Below, piece by piece: positions 37,845-46,258 of a stretch of DNA of 64,000 nucleotides. Numbering within the stretch: position 1 is the stretch's first letter; every line of letters starts with the position of its first letter. Position numbers and translations under genes: made by a program. This DNA comes from Sporosarcina sp. 6E9 (GTDB lineage: Bacteria > Bacillota > Bacilli > Bacillales_A > Planococcaceae), in contig NZ_JAGEMN010000001.1 in NCBI RefSeq assembly GCF_017921835.1, forward strand, positions 427,874 through 491,873, read 5' to 3'. Below the pieces are notes generated by a model. That model saw only the letters and a program-made list of their open reading frames with translations, ran no database searches and was not told where the DNA came from.

Positions 37845-37888
37845 ACGCCGTGTTGTTTTCGAAAAAGAAAACAAACATGGCGTTTTTT
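37845..37888 (+). terminator. Terminator after the hypothetical gene
   Basis: Stem ACGCCGTGTTGTTTTC/GAAAACAAACATGGCGT with two imperfect positions, a 6-nt loop and six T residues. Confidence 0.85.
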
Positions 37889-37992
37889 GTCTTCAGTAAA
37901 CTAGTTAGGTTACGATAAAAGAAAGATCAATAGAAGAAACGGGTCAATGCCATCTTTACAATCGTCTAATCTTTTGAAGGGAGGGGGAAGCA

Positions 37993-38532
37993 GTGTTTAT
38001 TCACCATAGTAATGAATTAGAAATTACTAAAGATGTCCTTTTGCATCAGTTAATGCTGAAGTATGGATCGGAGTTAAAACGGATTGCTTATTTGTATGTA
38101 AACGATCAAGTTGAATGTGAAGATATAATTCAGGAAGTTTTTATAACATGTTATGAAAACTTATCCAAGTTTCGGCATGAAGCCAGTTATAAGACTTGGC
38201 TTATTCGAATCACAATCAATAAATGTAAAGATCATCGTAAGCGATGGAGCATTAAGAACCTAATTTATAAACCAGAAATTTATCCATCGAATACAAGTCA
38301 ATCGTCCGAAAATGTGTATTTTAAGCAACAACATTCCAGTGAAGTTATAGAACAAATCGCTAGTCTTTCAGGAAAATACAAAGAAGTTCTCATTCTTTAT
38401 TACTATCAGGAAATGAATATGAGGGAAATTAGTGAAGTCCTAAATATTAGTATAAATACGGTTAAATCAAGACTGTTACGCGGAAAAGTAACTCTTCAAA
38501 GTAAACTTGAAAGGGGTAGTCAACTTGAATAA
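37993..38532 (+). CDS. ECF-type RNA polymerase sigma factor
   Basis: The 179-residue protein has sigma region 2 (DQVECEDIIQEVFITCYENLSKF and KTWLIRITINKCKDHRK) and region 4 (LSGKYKEVLILYYYQEMNMREISEVLNISINTVKSRLLRGK), without regions 1 and 3. It should direct polymerase to a small regulon, probably including its own operon. The start is GTG at 37993 behind GAAGGGAGGGGG. Its last 8 bp overlap the start of the next gene, whose product is a membrane protein in the anti-sigma position. Confidence 0.9.
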   Translation: MFIHHSNELEITKDVLLHQLMLKYGSELKRIAYLYVNDQVECEDIIQEVFITCYENLSKFRHEASYKTWLIRITINKCKDHRKRWSIKNLIYKPEIYPSNTSQSSENVYFKQQHSSEVIEQIASLSGKYKEVLILYYYQEMNMREISEVLNISINTVKSRLLRGKVTLQSKLERGSQLE

Positions 38533-39340
38533 CTTTGATAAGAAGATATCAGATAAAGTGAAAAGTTATTTGGATGAAAATGTTGAATTTTCGACTGAAG
38601 AAAGCGAAAGGATTCATCTGAGAATTCATCAGGGTTATCATAAATCAAGAAAGTTTAATCCGTTATATTGGACAGTTTTGGCTTCTGCTGCGATTATTTT
38701 TTTCATATTAAGCTTATCTTTTCTAAAAGGTCCAATTGTGGGTATAGACAACGAACTTGCTAGACAAGGTTCTGGTAATGAAAATTTCATTGTACCCGAG
38801 GGTGAAAAGTTAGCGGTAGACATGTCTGACATTGAACAAATGAATATTGGTTCTGAAATGCCCAGACTTTTATATGCCGATAACAAAATAGCGGTTATGC
38901 AGGGTGCATTTGGAGTAGTCGTATATAATATGCAAGATTCAATAGTTACAAATCGCATATCGTATGAGCAAATTAAGTCACATGGCATTACAAAGATGTT
39001 GGCATCTGTATCGCAAGATGGTACAACAATCTTTATTGGAAATGATGATATGTTTAATGAATTTATATATACTCATCAATACAATATTAGTACGAGAGTA
39101 ATCAAAAAAACAACACAACAGCCATCAAGCTTGTATAGTCCTATAAATATCGAGACACCTGGTTACAATAAGCAATACGATAAATATTTCGATTTACAAT
39201 ATCTTACGGGTGACAAAATTGTAGAATTGGGTAATTCGTTTATCTATCTACGCTCTCTAGACTGGAATATGAAAAATCTGCAAATCGTTATTTGTCAGTA
39301 TGAATATGGTGAAAACAAGGTTTTTGATGTGTTAAAATGA
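38525..39340 (+). CDS. Putative anti-sigma factor, membrane-anchored
   Basis: Starting at TTG 38525 (AAAGGGG 8 nt upstream) the 271-residue product has a cytoplasmic helical N-terminus of about 45 residues, one membrane segment (about 48-69), and an extracytoplasmic domain of about 200 residues with repeated beta-strand patterns (LLYADNKIAVMQGAFGVVVYNM, SQDGTTIFIGNDD) like a propeller fragment. The overlap with the ECF sigma gene and the topology fit an anti-sigma factor. No zinc ZAS motif (HxxxCxxC) is seen. Signal sensed is unknown. Confidence 0.6.
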   Translation: MNNFDKKISDKVKSYLDENVEFSTEESERIHLRIHQGYHKSRKFNPLYWTVLASAAIIFFILSLSFLKGPIVGIDNELARQGSGNENFIVPEGEKLAVDMSDIEQMNIGSEMPRLLYADNKIAVMQGAFGVVVYNMQDSIVTNRISYEQIKSHGITKMLASVSQDGTTIFIGNDDMFNEFIYTHQYNISTRVIKKTTQQPSSLYSPINIETPGYNKQYDKYFDLQYLTGDKIVELGNSFIYLRSLDWNMKNLQIVICQYEYGENKVFDVLK

Positions 39341-39398
39341 GAATTATAGCCATAACCAATGTTCACCAATCGGGTGCATTAATGGAATAGTAAAAGTG

Positions 39399-39424
39399 AA
39401 AAAGGGCCTTATAGTCCTTTTTTA
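39399..39424 (+). terminator. Possible terminator after the sigma/anti-sigma pair
   Basis: Stem AAAAGGGC/GTCCTTTT with a short loop continuing into TTTATT, about 60 nt after the stop. Confidence 0.55.
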
Positions 39425-39506
39425 TTGGGGTAGCGAAATGTATTATTGTGTTTTGACATACAATATACATTAGCAGACCTACAATAGAACTTGTAATCCT
39501 GGTTAC

Positions 39507-39575
39507 ATAGGTAAAAGGAAAAAGTCCAATTCGTACGTGAATTTGGACTCTAATCGTGTGTTTAATTTAGGCTTT
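39507..39575 (+). repeat. Direct repeat copy A flanking the CPBP-merR pair
   Basis: This stretch matches 41152-41211 in the same orientation: ATAGG-AAAAG-AAA-AGTCCAATTC, then TGGACTC, then GTGTGT-TAATTTAG--TTTT, with copy A having an extra GTACGTG in the middle. It contains an AGTCCAA/TTGGACT hairpin that also ends the CPBP gene on the minus strand. Confidence 0.65.
39517..39550 (-). terminator. Terminator of the CPBP protease gene
   Basis: On the minus strand the stem GAGTCCAAATTC/GAATTGGACTTT is followed by TTTCCTTTT. It lies inside repeat copy A. Confidence 0.65.
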
Positions 39576-39589
39576 TCATAATAGTATCT

Positions 39590-40294
39590 TTATCCCGTAA
39601 TCGTTAACAAAACCATAATTCCGTTCGTTAATCCGTGGATAATAACGGAAGGCCAGATTGAGTTTGTTCGTTCATATGCTAAAGCAAAGATGACACCACT
39701 AAAAAAGGCTACTGGAATTACATTATATGTTGGAATATGAACAATTGAAAAAATTAATGAGCTAAATAAAATAGATCCAATCAATCCTACGCGTGTACGA
39801 AACCAACGAAACAAGAAACCTCGATAAAAAATCTCTTCGTATATCGGAGAGATAATTGCTGCAGAGATAATAGCAATAAGAACTTTAAAGAAAGAAACGT
39901 CTTGCTGCATTGCCTCCGTTTTACTATTCTCCCACGTATTCCCAAAAAAACTAGTGAGCACTGTAATGAATACAACACCAACCATTATGATAATCGAGTA
40001 TAAAACAATGAGTTTCCAATCCTTCACAGTGAATGATTTTATCCCCACTTCAGCCCAAGAAAGTTTTTTCGGACGAAGAGCAATAAAATATACACCCGAG
40101 ATTAGAATGATTGCCATCGTTAATCCCATTAATGTTCCAGCATATAGATCATTATCAAACCATCGGGAAAAAACCGGTTGAACAAAAAACTTGATAAATC
40201 CAATTATAAATACAAACTCAAGCAACATTAACAAAATAAACTCTTTCATACCCCAACTGTCATTTTTTCTCCAGTTTACTTGATTTATTTCCAT
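39590..40294 (-). CDS. CPBP-family intramembrane glutamic endopeptidase
   Basis: The 234-residue protein has about seven membrane segments and all three CPBP (Abi) motifs: E153-E154-x3-R158 (EEIFYRGFLF), FxxxH with H186 (FSIVHIP) and HxxxN with H220 and N224. Relatives cleave membrane proteins or protect against bacteriocins. It is divergent from a merR gene across a promoter region with a MerR-type operator, so the pair is probably an inducible unit. The whole pair is bracketed by direct repeats. Confidence 0.88.
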   Translation of the reverse strand: MEINQVNWRKNDSWGMKEFILLMLLEFVFIIGFIKFFVQPVFSRWFDNDLYAGTLMGLTMAIILISGVYFIALRPKKLSWAEVGIKSFTVKDWKLIVLYSIIIMVGVVFITVLTSFFGNTWENSKTEAMQQDVSFFKVLIAIISAAIISPIYEEIFYRGFLFRWFRTRVGLIGSILFSSLIFSIVHIPTYNVIPVAFFSGVIFALAYERTNSIWPSVIIHGLTNGIMVLLTITG

Positions 40295-40328
40295 TAATCT
40301 TCCCTCTTCCTATATATGATATAATTCA

Positions 40329-40359
40329 AATATAATAGATGACGTTACGTCACCTGCAA
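40329..40359 (-). promoter_or_regulatory. MerR-type promoter of the CPBP gene with 19-bp spacer
   Basis: On the minus strand TTGCAG (40359-40354) and TATATT (40334-40329) are 19 bp apart. The spacer holds the palindrome TGACGT-A-ACGTCA (40340-40352). A 19-bp spacer with a palindrome between the hexamers is the hallmark of promoters activated by MerR-family regulators. Confidence 0.6.
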
Positions 40360-40382
40360 GTATTATTTTTAGGGGGAATGAA

Positions 40383-41111
40383 ATGAAAAAATGGACTACT
40401 GGAGAGATTTCTAAACAGCGAAACATTTCCGTTCGTACACTTCGCTATTATGATCAGATTAATCTTCTTACACCAAGTTTCAGGGATGATAACGGAAAAA
40501 GATTTTATTCTGAAGATGACTTATTTAAACTAGAAAAAATAATCATTCTAAAATCTCTTTCACTTCCATTGGGGGATATTCGTGAAGTGTTGGAAAAGCT
40601 TACATATAAACAAATCCTGATTTCTCACTATAATTACCTGCAAGAACAACACTTGATACTACAAAAAAGCATCTCTAATACAACTTCATTAATCAATATG
40701 ATAGATTTGGAAGAAACATTATCTTGGGAGCGTGTTAATGAACTTATTCATCAATCACAAAAAAATAGTTCTAAAAAATGGATTGACTATTTTCATGATG
40801 ATGAACAGGAGTTCTTACAAAAGACGATTCCAAATCTCAGCAATAATGATGAGGCAACACAGCAATATGTGTCTTTGTTGCGTCGAATTGAATGGTGTTT
40901 GGAACGAAGTATTAAGCCTGAATCAGACGAAGGATTTGAAATCGCTTCAAAATTGATTGAATTGTCAAATGACACTTTCCAGGGAGATACGAAATTAATG
41001 GAGAAATTCTGGGAGATTAGAAAACTACCATCCGAGGAAACAGGGCTATTTTCGATTTCAGAAGAAGTACTAGAGTTTGCTGAACGAAGCATTACTTATG
41101 TAGAAAGTTAA
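40383..41111 (+). CDS. MerR-family transcriptional regulator
   Basis: The 242-residue protein has the N-terminal MerR winged helix (WTTGEISKQRNISVRTLRYYDQINLLTPS), a long dimerisation helix (about 75-120) and a C-terminal domain of about 130 residues that may bind an effector, like TipA-type regulators (KKWIDYFHDDEQEFLQK). AGGGGGAA is 6 nt before the ATG. It is divergent from the CPBP protease gene and its likely operator lies in that promoter. Confidence 0.88.
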   Translation: MKKWTTGEISKQRNISVRTLRYYDQINLLTPSFRDDNGKRFYSEDDLFKLEKIIILKSLSLPLGDIREVLEKLTYKQILISHYNYLQEQHLILQKSISNTTSLINMIDLEETLSWERVNELIHQSQKNSSKKWIDYFHDDEQEFLQKTIPNLSNNDEATQQYVSLLRRIEWCLERSIKPESDEGFEIASKLIELSNDTFQGDTKLMEKFWEIRKLPSEETGLFSISEEVLEFAERSITYVES

Positions 41112-41151
41112 TATGATGTCCAAAATAGGTATCATTCACAAACGTTGATAT

Positions 41152-41211
41152 ATAGGCAAAAGTAAAGAGTCCAATTCAAATGGACTCTTTTGTGTGTCTA
41201 ATTTAGTTTTT
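41152..41211 (+). repeat. Direct repeat copy B flanking the CPBP-merR pair
   Basis: Second copy of the element at 39507-39575, same orientation, 7 nt shorter in the loop. It contains a perfect 10-bp stem AAAGAGTCCA/TGGACTCTTT (41164-41190) that may terminate merR. Confidence 0.65.
41164..41192. terminator. Terminator between merR and the PIG-L gene
   Basis: Perfect 10-bp stem AAAGAGTCCA/TGGACTCTTT with a 7-nt loop and short T tracts on both sides. Confidence 0.6.
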
Positions 41212-41246
41212 GTACCACTCAACTGAACAAGTTAGACTCGATATAC

Positions 41247-43751
41247 TTAGTTCTCTTCCATCCCATAGCTGATTAAATTCGTGAAAATTCGGTAGCCGCC
41301 AGGGACTTGATTATCGATTTGACGATAGAAGACCAGGTTTGTGTAAAGGTAGGTACCTTCACCGTACTCAGCCATTAAAATACCACTTGTGAATGGATCT
41401 TCGCCTGGGTCGGCCATGCTCACAAATGTTTCATAACGCTCATCCCAATTCATCGGGAAGTAGAGTCCGCGTTCTTGTACCCAATTATCCCAATCACTGT
41501 TTGTAATGTTATTCGGATAGTTGAACAGCTTATGTTCTGGCTGTGTCATGGTCACTTCGGCGTTTTCATCGGTTACGCGCCAACGGATTGACGGCGTTCC
41601 AATTTCTAGTGGATACGGAGCAGTTGTCTGTTTATCCCAGTTATCGCCAGGTTTATGGTATTGAACAACCAGATGTCCACCGTTCTCTACGTATTCATGC
41701 AATCGTTCATTATTTTGGACAAGGTCTGCCCGCGATAGATTGGCTCTGATTCCGGTGACAATCGAGTCATATACAGATAAATCTGCTGAAGCAAGATCTG
41801 CCTCAGTTAGTTTAGTTATGTCAACTCCTGCATTTATTAAATCGTCTGCAATTGTATCAAATCCACTTTCGATATAACCTACTTTCAGATTATCCGGTTT
41901 CAATAGTTCGAATGCAACGCCATTAATAGCTGAAGAATAAAGGAAATAAGCATCATTTATATGGTTATACTTAATTTCCTGTACAGTGTTATCGAATGTT
42001 TTTCCATGAGATGTTGCAAGGACATCGATAGAAAAATTACCTTCTTCAACCTGCCGGGCAGGGTGGATAATAAAATCTATTTCTTTTTCGTCGAAACGTT
42101 CTGAAAAGCTGACATCAATTTGCTCTGGATTGCTTGTCCATCCATCAGGTAGGTTAAGAGAAACAGATGCAATATTTTCTCCTTTGGAATAATTCTTGAC
42201 GCTTACGGTTACAGGAACCTGTTCTTGTACATCAGCCGTATTAATCATCAAGTTGACTGGATTGGATGAAAGGCTAATTTCTGGAAGCACGGCCACTGTG
42301 TTATCAAGCTCCATAATGCTTTCGGCTTTAGTTCCATTTTCTTTAAACGTGATTTTGGATTGAAGACTTGATTCGTTATATGGATGGAAATATTCTTCAT
42401 CGTTTGGTACTGTCACATTAAAAGTGATTGTTTTTGACTCATTCGGTTTTAAATGCTTTATTTTATCCTTTGTACTAATCTTCCACTTTTTAGGTGCCAA
42501 GAGCGTGGGTTCGATATGCTTAATCATATCGCCACCTTCGTTTGTGATTGTCATACTGACATTCGTACTTTCTCCTCGAGTCAATACGTCTGAATTAATT
42601 GTCGTTTCAACTTTCAAGCTTGAAGAAACAAAGCTGACTTCCTGTAACTGTTCTTCTTTCAATGCAAGTTTATGAAGTAAGTCATTTTTCAGTGATGCAT
42701 CCATTTTTGCCTTATTCGTATCTGCGATTAGCTTACGAATATCTTTTAAAGCCTTTTGCGATTCGAATAAAATCAAATTGCGTTCAGGATAAAGGTCAAT
42801 AATACCATCCAGTTTATTTTGTAGTTTTTGTAAATGAACACGTAAATTATTTTTTGGAACAAGTTGTGCCCAATCATTCAAGTCATAGGGAATACCTGCG
42901 AAGAGCTCATTGCTCTTGGCATCAACCGAATCCTTGATGAGTTCTAGATGTGCTTGTCTAGGTTCCGCAGGAAGATCTCTACCCATTCCTTGACTCTTAT
43001 GCAAGTACCTCGATGCTTCCCCAAGTTGTGGGTAAGTCATTTGATAGATTGGATCATAATCGCCAATTTCAATAGATGTTGTGGCAGTGTCTTCCGATTC
43101 TGCCGGCAGATAAACCTTCTTGATTTGCCAGACGGCTAACCCTTCAGTTAACTGTTCTGGGAAGACGGATGGATCCGCAGCGTCTTCAAAGGTTCGTTCA
43201 CTTAATATTGTCATTGCGCGATGATGTCCATGCTGATTATCGACATCGCGGAAGGATGGCATCACAATATCCGGTTGATACGTTCTGATGAATCTAATTA
43301 ATCGTTCATAAGTTATTTCTTCTCCCCATTTTTCTAGTGTTTCTTCAGGTGATTTGGAAAAACCGAAATCATAGATTGCATCTGAAGTTGTTTCACTTAA
43401 ATGATAAGCCTTCACGCCAGTGATTTTGGCTGCCTCAATCATTTCGTTGGATCTTATGATTCCAAGTCCGTCGCCAAGTTCTGTACCAATTTCATTCTGG
43501 CCGCCTTCACCGCGATTGGCAATGACACTGGCTGATTTGACACCAAGCCCTCTGGATAAATAGGCGAGTAAGTCGCTTCGCTCATCATCTGGATGTGCGC
43601 CAGTATTTAGAAATGTAACGGTTGTACTCAGCGGCTTTACTGCATTCCATAAATCCACGTCTGGACTGGCCGGTGCGTTGTTTATCCCGGAGAGGGGGGC
43701 CATTGACAGCAGCAACATTAGGGACGTCAGTAAATTAAATATTTTCCTCAT
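41247..43751 (-). CDS. Large secreted PIG-L family deacetylase
   Basis: The 834-residue product (ATG at 43751, AAAGGGG 8 nt upstream) has a signal peptide (about 1-28). A PIG-L/LmbE deacetylase domain (about 45-230) follows with the zinc motif A52-HPDDE (H53, D55, D56) and the distal DNQHGHHR. Next come a helical segment (about 290-380), two beta-sandwich domains of the NEW3/CARDB kind (about 385-600), and a C-terminal GATase1-like domain (about 625-834, HEYVENGGHLVVQYHKPG). PIG-L enzymes remove acetyl groups from amino sugars. Size and domain set suggest action on extracellular glycans or wall sugars. No partner genes adjoin it. Confidence 0.85.
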   Translation of the reverse strand: MRKIFNLLTSLMLLLSMAPLSGINNAPASPDVDLWNAVKPLSTTVTFLNTGAHPDDERSDLLAYLSRGLGVKSASVIANRGEGGQNEIGTELGDGLGIIRSNEMIEAAKITGVKAYHLSETTSDAIYDFGFSKSPEETLEKWGEEITYERLIRFIRTYQPDIVMPSFRDVDNQHGHHRAMTILSERTFEDAADPSVFPEQLTEGLAVWQIKKVYLPAESEDTATTSIEIGDYDPIYQMTYPQLGEASRYLHKSQGMGRDLPAEPRQAHLELIKDSVDAKSNELFAGIPYDLNDWAQLVPKNNLRVHLQKLQNKLDGIIDLYPERNLILFESQKALKDIRKLIADTNKAKMDASLKNDLLHKLALKEEQLQEVSFVSSSLKVETTINSDVLTRGESTNVSMTITNEGGDMIKHIEPTLLAPKKWKISTKDKIKHLKPNESKTITFNVTVPNDEEYFHPYNESSLQSKITFKENGTKAESIMELDNTVAVLPEISLSSNPVNLMINTADVQEQVPVTVSVKNYSKGENIASVSLNLPDGWTSNPEQIDVSFSERFDEKEIDFIIHPARQVEEGNFSIDVLATSHGKTFDNTVQEIKYNHINDAYFLYSSAINGVAFELLKPDNLKVGYIESGFDTIADDLINAGVDITKLTEADLASADLSVYDSIVTGIRANLSRADLVQNNERLHEYVENGGHLVVQYHKPGDNWDKQTTAPYPLEIGTPSIRWRVTDENAEVTMTQPEHKLFNYPNNITNSDWDNWVQERGLYFPMNWDERYETFVSMADPGEDPFTSGILMAEYGEGTYLYTNLVFYRQIDNQVPGGYRIFTNLISYGMEEN

Positions 43752-43818
43752 TATTGTAACCCCTTTCATTTTTTTGTTAGCAAATGAAATCGTACAATAG
43801 ATGATAAACATTTCTTTT

Positions 43819-43841
43819 TAGTTAGTAAGGATAACTAACTA
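43819..43841. promoter_or_regulatory. Inverted repeat upstream of the PIG-L gene
   Basis: A perfect palindrome TAGTTAGT-N7-ACTAACTA lies 68-90 nt before the PIG-L start. It resembles a regulator-binding site, and its ACTAAC core recalls the ROK operator at 30539, which may be chance. The remaining space to 44131 holds only the hairpin at 43998. Confidence 0.4.
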
Positions 43842-43997
43842 AATAGCTGTTATCATTCGCTTATAATCCACTCTATAGATTTGTCTGTGTATTGTAAATG
43901 TTGCAAAAGTTGTATTTATTCGGTGGGGAAATCCCTTTAAGTTAGCGAAATAAAGGGGAATAAGTCTTTGGTGATAGGTTGTTTTACATCTTCTTAG

Positions 43998-44044
43998 ATC
44001 TATTCCAATGAGGAGGTAGATACTTCCTCCTCACTGAAATAGAT
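43998..44044. other. Long intergenic hairpin without T run
   Basis: ATCTATTCCAATGAGGAGG pairs with CCTCCTCACTGAAATAGAT over 19 positions with two mismatches and a 9-nt loop. It lies 88 nt after the end of the UDG gene (minus strand) and has no following T tract in either direction, so it is not a standard terminator. Confidence 0.5.
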
Positions 44045-44131
44045 TCCACAAGCTAATACTATACAACATCTAGCAATAAACGCACAAAGTCTGCTCCAAT
44101 CCTAGATACTTAAGTTATTGATAAATTATAA

Positions 44132-44707
44132 TCAAATTAATCGTCGATAACGTTCCGCAACAAACTCCCAGTCTTGAAGAAATAGCTGTTTTAAATTTGG
44201 ACGACGTCGGATAGCTAAGGGATGATAAGCCACTGTAGTTGAATACCCCTTAACGCTATGCCATGCACCGCGAAGGCCTTTCACATCAACTTCTTCGTTT
44301 TCAAAGAAAGATTGAACAGCGACATTTCCTAGGCAAATAATTAGTTTTGGTTTTTTCTCTTCCAGTTGTTCATGCAAATGTTGCATGCAAATTTTCCTCG
44401 TTTGCTCTTTATCGTACGCACGCGTTGGTTTTCTTTTGATAATGTAGGTAGCATATACATCCGATTCTTTCAGACCGACTTTGTTTAGCGATTCCTGCAA
44501 AGTTTGTCTAGTCCCACATACAATTGAATTACCTTCACGATCCTCACGTGCTCCAGGATTATCTAGAATGATCATGATTGGTGCATTTGGATTGCCTTCG
44601 CCCCAAACCATTCGTGTTCCGTGTTTATAAAGTCCGCATTCACAACAATCTCTATAATTTTCGGGAGTGAGCTCTTCCGGCCAAGCTACTGGGCAAAAAT
44701 CGGACAT
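44132..44707 (-). CDS. Uracil-DNA glycosylase superfamily protein
   Basis: The 191-residue product has the UDG-superfamily fold of the iron-sulfur type 4/5 branch. Motif A appears as IMIILDNPGAREDREG, where type 4 enzymes usually have GEAPGxxED. Motif B is AYHPLAIRRR (usual HPSxxLR). Cysteines that could hold a 4Fe-4S cluster are in RDCCECGLYKHGTR, ICMQHLHEQL and SIVCGTR. Site AAGGAGATG precedes the ATG by 8 nt. It probably removes uracil or a related base from DNA, but the altered motif A leaves activity open. Confidence 0.75.
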   Translation of the reverse strand: MSDFCPVAWPEELTPENYRDCCECGLYKHGTRMVWGEGNPNAPIMIILDNPGAREDREGNSIVCGTRQTLQESLNKVGLKESDVYATYIIKRKPTRAYDKEQTRKICMQHLHEQLEEKKPKLIICLGNVAVQSFFENEEVDVKGLRGAWHSVKGYSTTVAYHPLAIRRRPNLKQLFLQDWEFVAERYRRLI

Positions 44708-44820
44708 AGACTTTCATCTCCTTTTATAACTTAGGGTCTCCAAGTACAGCTGAATTATTAATCTTTTCAGATAACTGATATAATTAGGTACGTAGTTCAT
44801 TAATTCGAAGGAGTGATGAA

Positions 44821-45246
44821 ATGGCTGTAGATGTTTATTTGAATTTTAATGGGAATTGTCGTGAAGCTGTTGAATTTTATGCGGAAGTATTTGAAACAGG
44901 GAAACCAGAAATTATGACTTTTGGAGAAACACCGCCCAACCCTGACTACCAACTTCCAGAAGAAGCGAAAAATTTAGTAATGCACACGCGACTAAACATT
45001 AGCGGAAGCAACGTCATGTTTTCGGATGTTTTTCCAGGTCAGCCGTTTGTCGCGGGAAATAACATCAGTCTTGCGTTTGTCAGTGATGATCAGGATGAAA
45101 TCAAATCCGCATTTAGTAAACTTTCCGATGGCGGTAACGTTCGCATGGAACTTCAGGAAACGTTTTGGAGCAAGAGCTACGGCAGTCTAAAGGACAAGTT
45201 TGGAATCGAATGGCAATTTAGTCATGAAGAAGTTCAGGAAATGTGA
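44821..45246 (+). CDS. VOC-family protein, PhnB-like
   Basis: The 141-residue product has the paired beta-alpha-beta-beta-beta units of the vicinal-oxygen-chelate fold. Markers are YLNFNGNCREAVEFYAEVFETG at the start and GVNW-like WSKSYGSLKDKFGIEWQFSH at the end, as in PhnB and 3-demethylubiquinone methyltransferase-like proteins. Function of these small proteins is mostly unknown. AAGGAGTG is 5 nt before the ATG. It appears to be a single gene. Confidence 0.82.
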   Translation: MAVDVYLNFNGNCREAVEFYAEVFETGKPEIMTFGETPPNPDYQLPEEAKNLVMHTRLNISGSNVMFSDVFPGQPFVAGNNISLAFVSDDQDEIKSAFSKLSDGGNVRMELQETFWSKSYGSLKDKFGIEWQFSHEEVQEM

Positions 45247-45388
45247 AAATACTGTACTACAGTAGAGCAGAGGATTTTTCTTTGCTCTTTTTAATTTGTT
45301 GACTGAAACAATTAGGAGCCACTCCCTATAGACGATAGTTGAAAAGTTCTGTAATCTTTATTTACTATAGTCATAGGGGATGATTACG

Positions 45389-46258
45389 ATGGACTTCAAG
45401 ATTTATAAGGATGTAAACGTATTCTCGTTGAAGGTTGAACCTATTTTGAACCAGAAGGAAGATGTTAATAGTCTATTTCTGGCCGTTTTACAAGGTGTTA
45501 AATCAGGCAATTATAAAAATGCTTTTATGTCAACAATTGAAGTAGAAGATAGCGTGGTCGCATTATTTCAAATGACACCGCCGCACCCATTAAATCTTTT
45601 TTTCGTTGATGAAAATTATCTGGAAGAAAGTATGGATTTATTAATCAAAAATCTGTTGAATATTAAGATTGAACTTCCGTCAATAATTAGTTCGAAACCA
45701 TGGGCTTATCGCTTTGCCGAAAAGTGGGAAGTTGTAACGGGAATGACAACCAAACTTGTGATGGATCAAGGATTGTATCGACTTGATCAAGTAAATGAAC
45801 AGTTGGAAGAAAGTTCGGGTTCTTGGCGTTTTGCTAACAGGGAAGACTGTGAGTTGATCGAAGAATGGTATTATCTATTCGCAGTTGAGGCGGTTCTTCC
45901 AATACCATCGAGGAATGTTATTCATAAAAGTATAGTAAGAATGGTAGATCAACAAGAAGTGTTTCTTTGGGAAGATGATGGGGAAGTTGTATCCATGATG
46001 AAAAAATCACGACCAACAGCGCATGGTGTCACAGTTTCATTGGTTTACACGCCAAAGGGTAAACGTAGAAAAGGGTATGCGCGGACACTGGTAGCTACAA
46101 TCTCTAAGGAACTTCTAAAAGATTACGATTTTTGCGTCCTCTACACGGATATGATGAATCCAACTTCGAATAAAATATATAAAGAAATAGGATATGTAAA
46201 AATAGTGGATTCAGTTCAGCTCGGGTTTGAGTTGAGTTTGAAGGGGGAGAAAATATGA
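45389..46258 (+). CDS. GNAT-family N-acetyltransferase
   Basis: The 289-residue product has an N-terminal degenerate half and a C-terminal GNAT domain with the acetyl-CoA loop VSLVYTPKGKRRKGYARTLVATIS and the NPTSNKIYKEIGY motif of family members acting on small molecules. The start at 45389 is preferred to 45380 because AGGGG abuts the upstream ATG. Its stop overlaps the ATG of a 51-residue membrane protein. Substrate is unknown. Confidence 0.82.
   Translation: MDFKIYKDVNVFSLKVEPILNQKEDVNSLFLAVLQGVKSGNYKNAFMSTIEVEDSVVALFQMTPPHPLNLFFVDENYLEESMDLLIKNLLNIKIELPSIISSKPWAYRFAEKWEVVTGMTTKLVMDQGLYRLDQVNEQLEESSGSWRFANREDCELIEEWYYLFAVEAVLPIPSRNVIHKSIVRMVDQQEVFLWEDDGEVVSMMKKSRPTAHGVTVSLVYTPKGKRRKGYARTLVATISKELLKDYDFCVLYTDMMNPTSNKIYKEIGYVKIVDSVQLGFELSLKGEKI

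Noticed and set aside
41543..41749. Plus-strand frame inside the PIG-L gene
   Set aside because: Shadow of the well-supported minus-strand coding sequence; no site or family.
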